A DNA stretch of 64,000 bases from Scenedesmus sp. ARA3 (taxonomy: Eukaryota > Chlorophyta > Chlorophyceae > Sphaeropleales > Scenedesmaceae). Positions 61,401-64,000 of this stretch are shown here, in pieces (within the stretch, counting starts at the first letter, position 1; every line of letters begins with the position of its first letter). The position numbers and the translations under genes are program-made. The stretch is from NCBI GenBank assembly GCA_004335835.1, contig RWJK01001165.1:41844-105843 (forward strand), written 5' to 3'. The notes under the pieces were generated by a model. It searched no databases. It was not told the origin of the DNA and saw nothing but the letters and a program-made list of their open reading frames with translations.

Positions 61401-64000
61401 CTGCTGGCTGCTTCAAGCATTGCGCGTGTATCTGCTTTGAGGAGCGGTCGCTGGGGGAAGGTTAGGCAAGGTTAGGCATGTGTGCAAGGCAGGCGCGCAG
61501 GGGCGAGGACCCCCACAGGTGTGGCTTTCCGCTGTCCTTTAATGTAGGACAGGCATGCGTTGGGGAGGGGGGACATGAAGGTGGGGGGTGCTTTTGGAGC
61601 GGGCTGTTATGGTACGTTTGTCTGTGCTGTTGATGCAGTGTTGGCTGCGCATGAGTAGCTCTGGCAGCATGCGCATGTGCCTCATGTTCTGCTCTCCCAG
61701 CTTCACATCGTGTTTTGTGTGAACACACCTCACGCTTGCTGCCGCTGCACTTCTTGCTGCTACGTAGGATGGGCCTGGTGCTGGAGTGGGTGTTTGGCAG
61801 CATCGTGAGCACGGCTGAGAAGAGCAGGGACGGCGCCAAGCGCTGCCTGGGCCTGGTGCCGCCCACCACGCAGGCCGCCTACGACAACCTGCTGCGCTGC
61901 CTGGAGGACCAGGCGGCATGGGAGGGCCGTGCCAAGGAGGTGCGCTGTGTGGCATTGCTTGTGTTTGCTTGACGGTTGCGTTGCTTTGTGCTGCTGTGCA
62001 TCTGACAGTTGGTTTATTGGGCTGAGAGAGGCTTGCTTCGGGTGGGCCTCACTGCTGGGCTGTGCTCGCCACGCTGCGGCTGTGTCGTTGCGCGCGGGGC
62101 TTGACTGGCGCGGCTGCTGGCGAGTTTGGCGCACTGTGCATGGCTGGGGTTGCATGCATTGAGAGCTGCGCGAGGTGTGCAACGCTGCTTGCACATTTCT
62201 GCGGTGGCCATGGGTGCCACTTGACTGGTGCAGCAACGGCTTTGTCACTGTTTTTAACCACTGCACATCTTGTCGCTGCCTCTCATCTCTGCCGCTGCAC
62301 CCCGCAGGCCAAGGAACTCATGCCATTCATGCTCACTGCACCTTGCCATCTTATCGTTGCATCATGTTGTTGTTGCTGCATCCACTGCAGGCTAAGGACC
62401 TCATGAACGCCATGCTCACCAGCCGCAAGGAGGCCGACCAGCTGGCCAAGCAGCACGGCATTCGCCAGCAGCCGCCGGCAGGCGCAGCAGCAGCAGCAGC
62501 TGGCGACAGCGAGGCCGGTGGTGCCACTGCTGCCGAGGAGGGCTCTGGGGTCATCCCTGACAGTGTGATCATGAAGATGCTGGCCCGGGAGGCGCTGCTG
62601 ACGGTGAGGAGAGGGCATATTAGGGCTCCGGACACTCCAGCTAGAAATGGCGCTAAGAGTTTAAAGTGCTAAAAATCGTTGCTATCAGTGTATTGGTGTG
62701 CTGGTGTTGCTGCAGAAGCTGTGCAGCTCATTCTACTCTGACTGATGTAGGAGCAGTTGGGACTGCAGCTGTCGCCTGCGTTATGTTGAGAGGTGGATGC
62801 GCGCGCAGAGCCTGCAGGAGGCTGCTGGTGCTGCGCAAAGTGGCGGCTGCGCTGCTGTTGGCGGCATCATTAAGCTGTCTTTACAGTACCACCTGACATC
62901 TTGCTTTTTTCCAGACTGCGCTACGCTGGCTCACCTGCTTACTCACCAGCCGGTTGTCCCTGCCGCCTGCTGCTGTGCTGTGCTGCAGTCTGCCAAGCTG
63001 TACGCGCTGAGCTTTGACCACCAGATGGCGCAGAAGAGCCTGGCCAGCGTGAAGCTGCAGATACGACACGTGAGTGCGGCGCCTGCAGCAGCAGCAGCAG
63101 CAGCAGCGGCTGTGGCAGCAGCAGCTGAGTGCGGTGCTCACAGCAACAGCAGCAGCGGCAGCGGCAGCAGCAGTGGTGTGTACTGTTTCAGTGCTGGCCT
63201 GCACAGCAGCTCTGACTGAACATATTCTGATGGCATGCTGTTGTGCTGCCAGGTGTATCCCAGAGCTCCATCGCATGCTACCACTCGCTACTAGCTACTC
63301 GCGTCTTGCCGCCCACTTACACTTGTATCCTCGGTTATTTTTGCATCTCCTGCCACTCTGTTGTCCGCATCACTTACTTGCAGGGCGAGCCTGAGCTGGA
63401 GCGCCTCAAGCGTGAGCTGGAGGAGCTCAAGCATGCACCCCGCGGCCTGGAAGGCACCTTCCGCAGCGCTGCCGAGATGGAGCGCCACCGCCACCAGCTG
63501 GCAGATGCTGCCATTGAGGAGCAGCTGGAGGTGCAGACGGCCTTCAGGGAGCAGGGCGCCAAGCTGCAGAGCCTGTACGACAAGAAGCAGCGCACCGAGT
63601 TTGAAATCGCCAAGCGGTAAGTGAGCGCTGGGCTGTGTTGTGGTGGAAGCCCGGGTGGAATGCCGTTGGGCTGAAACCATAGGAAACTGCACGTCGGTGC
63701 CTTCTACTCGAGGCATGCTTGCACCATGCCCTTGTCTCCGTATCCACCACAAGTCCTCCTAAAAAGCAAAAACAAACATACGAGCCTCTCACCTCCCTGC
63801 TGTGCTCCCTGCTGCTGCAGTGACACCGAGATCAAGCAGCTCAACGGCTGGAAGGCCACCGTGGAGAACCTCAGCGAGCGCTTCGACGACCTGGCCAAGC
63901 AGCAGCAGCTGCTGCTCGACATCGAGGCCGGCCAGGCCGCACTCGCCGGCAGCAGCAGCAGCAGTAGGCTGGCAGCCGCCGGCGCGACGCCGCAGGGCCC
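58444..64000 (+). CDS. Conserved coiled-coil protein of unknown function, incomplete at right edge
   Basis: Exons: 58444-58518, 58918-59092, 59554-60089, 60501-60650, 61101-61264, 61768-61939, 62391-62603, 62989-63069, 63384-63616 and 63821 to the window end, with agreeing phases. There may be an unseen exon between 62,603 and 62,989. It starts with a basic Lys/Gly segment (MAVKKSKTGKGKPGKG). Next are LLNPAERVAAVRPMWEQRPHSERVELLTVDLDTL, an EEVLAEGLRRLNNQDTWKVWQF segment, and a region with FRAHVTQHHIRPELLHLLPK. Later exons are charged helices and coiled coil (DTEIKQLNGWKATVENLSERF). It resembles plant-type uncharacterised coiled-coil proteins, but I cannot name the family. No signal peptide or membrane segment is seen. 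Confidence 0.65.
60938..61170 (+). repeat. Duplicated 5' part of an exon with its acceptor
   Basis: gcag then GAGGAGGAGGAGGGCGACGC at 60,951-61,013 is repeated at 61,097-61,160. Both read EEEEGDAMGDVDLFALTPD. The first copy then breaks (stop after ALHIRARI), so the second is the likely true exon. The upstream ggtgtggcat is also duplicated. Confidence 0.8.
61201..61524 (+). repeat. Three tandem copies, period about 119 bp, of an exon 3' end plus donor
   Basis: aggagcggctgctgggcgag recurs at about 61,201, 61,320 and 61,439, each followed by an ACAGgtgcggc-like donor region. The first copy is the true end of exon 61,101-61,264. The next two lie in the intron and are frameshifted. Confidence 0.8.
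62308..62430 (+). repeat. Duplicated exon start with its acceptor
   Basis: cgcag then GCCAAGGAACTCATGCCATT (62,303-62,340) mirrors tgcag then GCTAAGGACCTCATGAACGC (62,386-62,420), 83 bp downstream. The proteins would be AKELMPFMLT and AKDLMNAMLT. The second copy continues as a long open exon. Confidence 0.75.

Noticed and set aside
1..64000. tRNA or rRNA genes, CRISPR arrays, and intact transposons
   Set aside because: None seen by eye on either strand. The repeats found are short tandem units, not spacer arrays, and no transposase-like frame was recognised.

Overview
The window looks like nuclear DNA of a chlorophyte green alga, probably Chlorophyceae (an inference, not a species call). Most genes are broken into many short exons. 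Introns start GT and nearly always end in gcag. TGTAA polyadenylation-type signals follow many stop codons, CAG/CTG runs give poly-Gln, poly-Ala and poly-Ser stretches, and the recognisable proteins are plant-type. I built gene models by hand from exon frames, splice sites and matching phases. Exon ends may be off by a base or so, and no transcript evidence was available.

Left part (1-9,000): the 5' part of a SURF1-like cytochrome oxidase assembly gene (minus) runs off the left edge. It is divergent from a small unrecognised gene (plus). A class I SAM-dependent methyltransferase (plus) follows, then a TMEM14/FAX-type plastid fatty-acid exporter (minus).

Middle part (9,000-38,700): this is dominated by secreted, Cys-rich, probably extracellular-matrix proteins. 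There is a 600-aa secreted protein (9,351-12,102). Three large genes (13,124-19,541 plus; 23,912-28,057 plus; 31,066-36,265 minus) share a repeated motif of the form GRLWGWENxxxCAFK, together with Ala/Ser/Gly-rich STGG segments. The last two are inverted, convergent paralogues with almost identical exons. A plant-type dual-specificity phosphatase (20,701-22,585) sits between the first two. An unrecognised protein with repeated PYQPxSxSHVAxL motifs lies at 37,310-38,734 (minus).

Right part (41,900-64,000): a 1,506-aa multidomain kinase (minus) joins an NLP-like (NIN-like protein) N-terminal GAF-type domain, a PB1 domain and a Raf-like kinase with DMG in place of DFG. It is divergent from a taxilin coiled-coil gene (plus). 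A PASTICCINO1-like multi-FKBP/TPR immunophilin follows, then a long coiled-coil protein that runs off the right edge.

Most notable are the WGW-repeat gene cluster as a candidate new wall-protein system, the NLP-like/PB1/kinase architecture, and at least four places where part of an exon, with its splice site, has been tandemly copied into the adjacent intron and has decayed.
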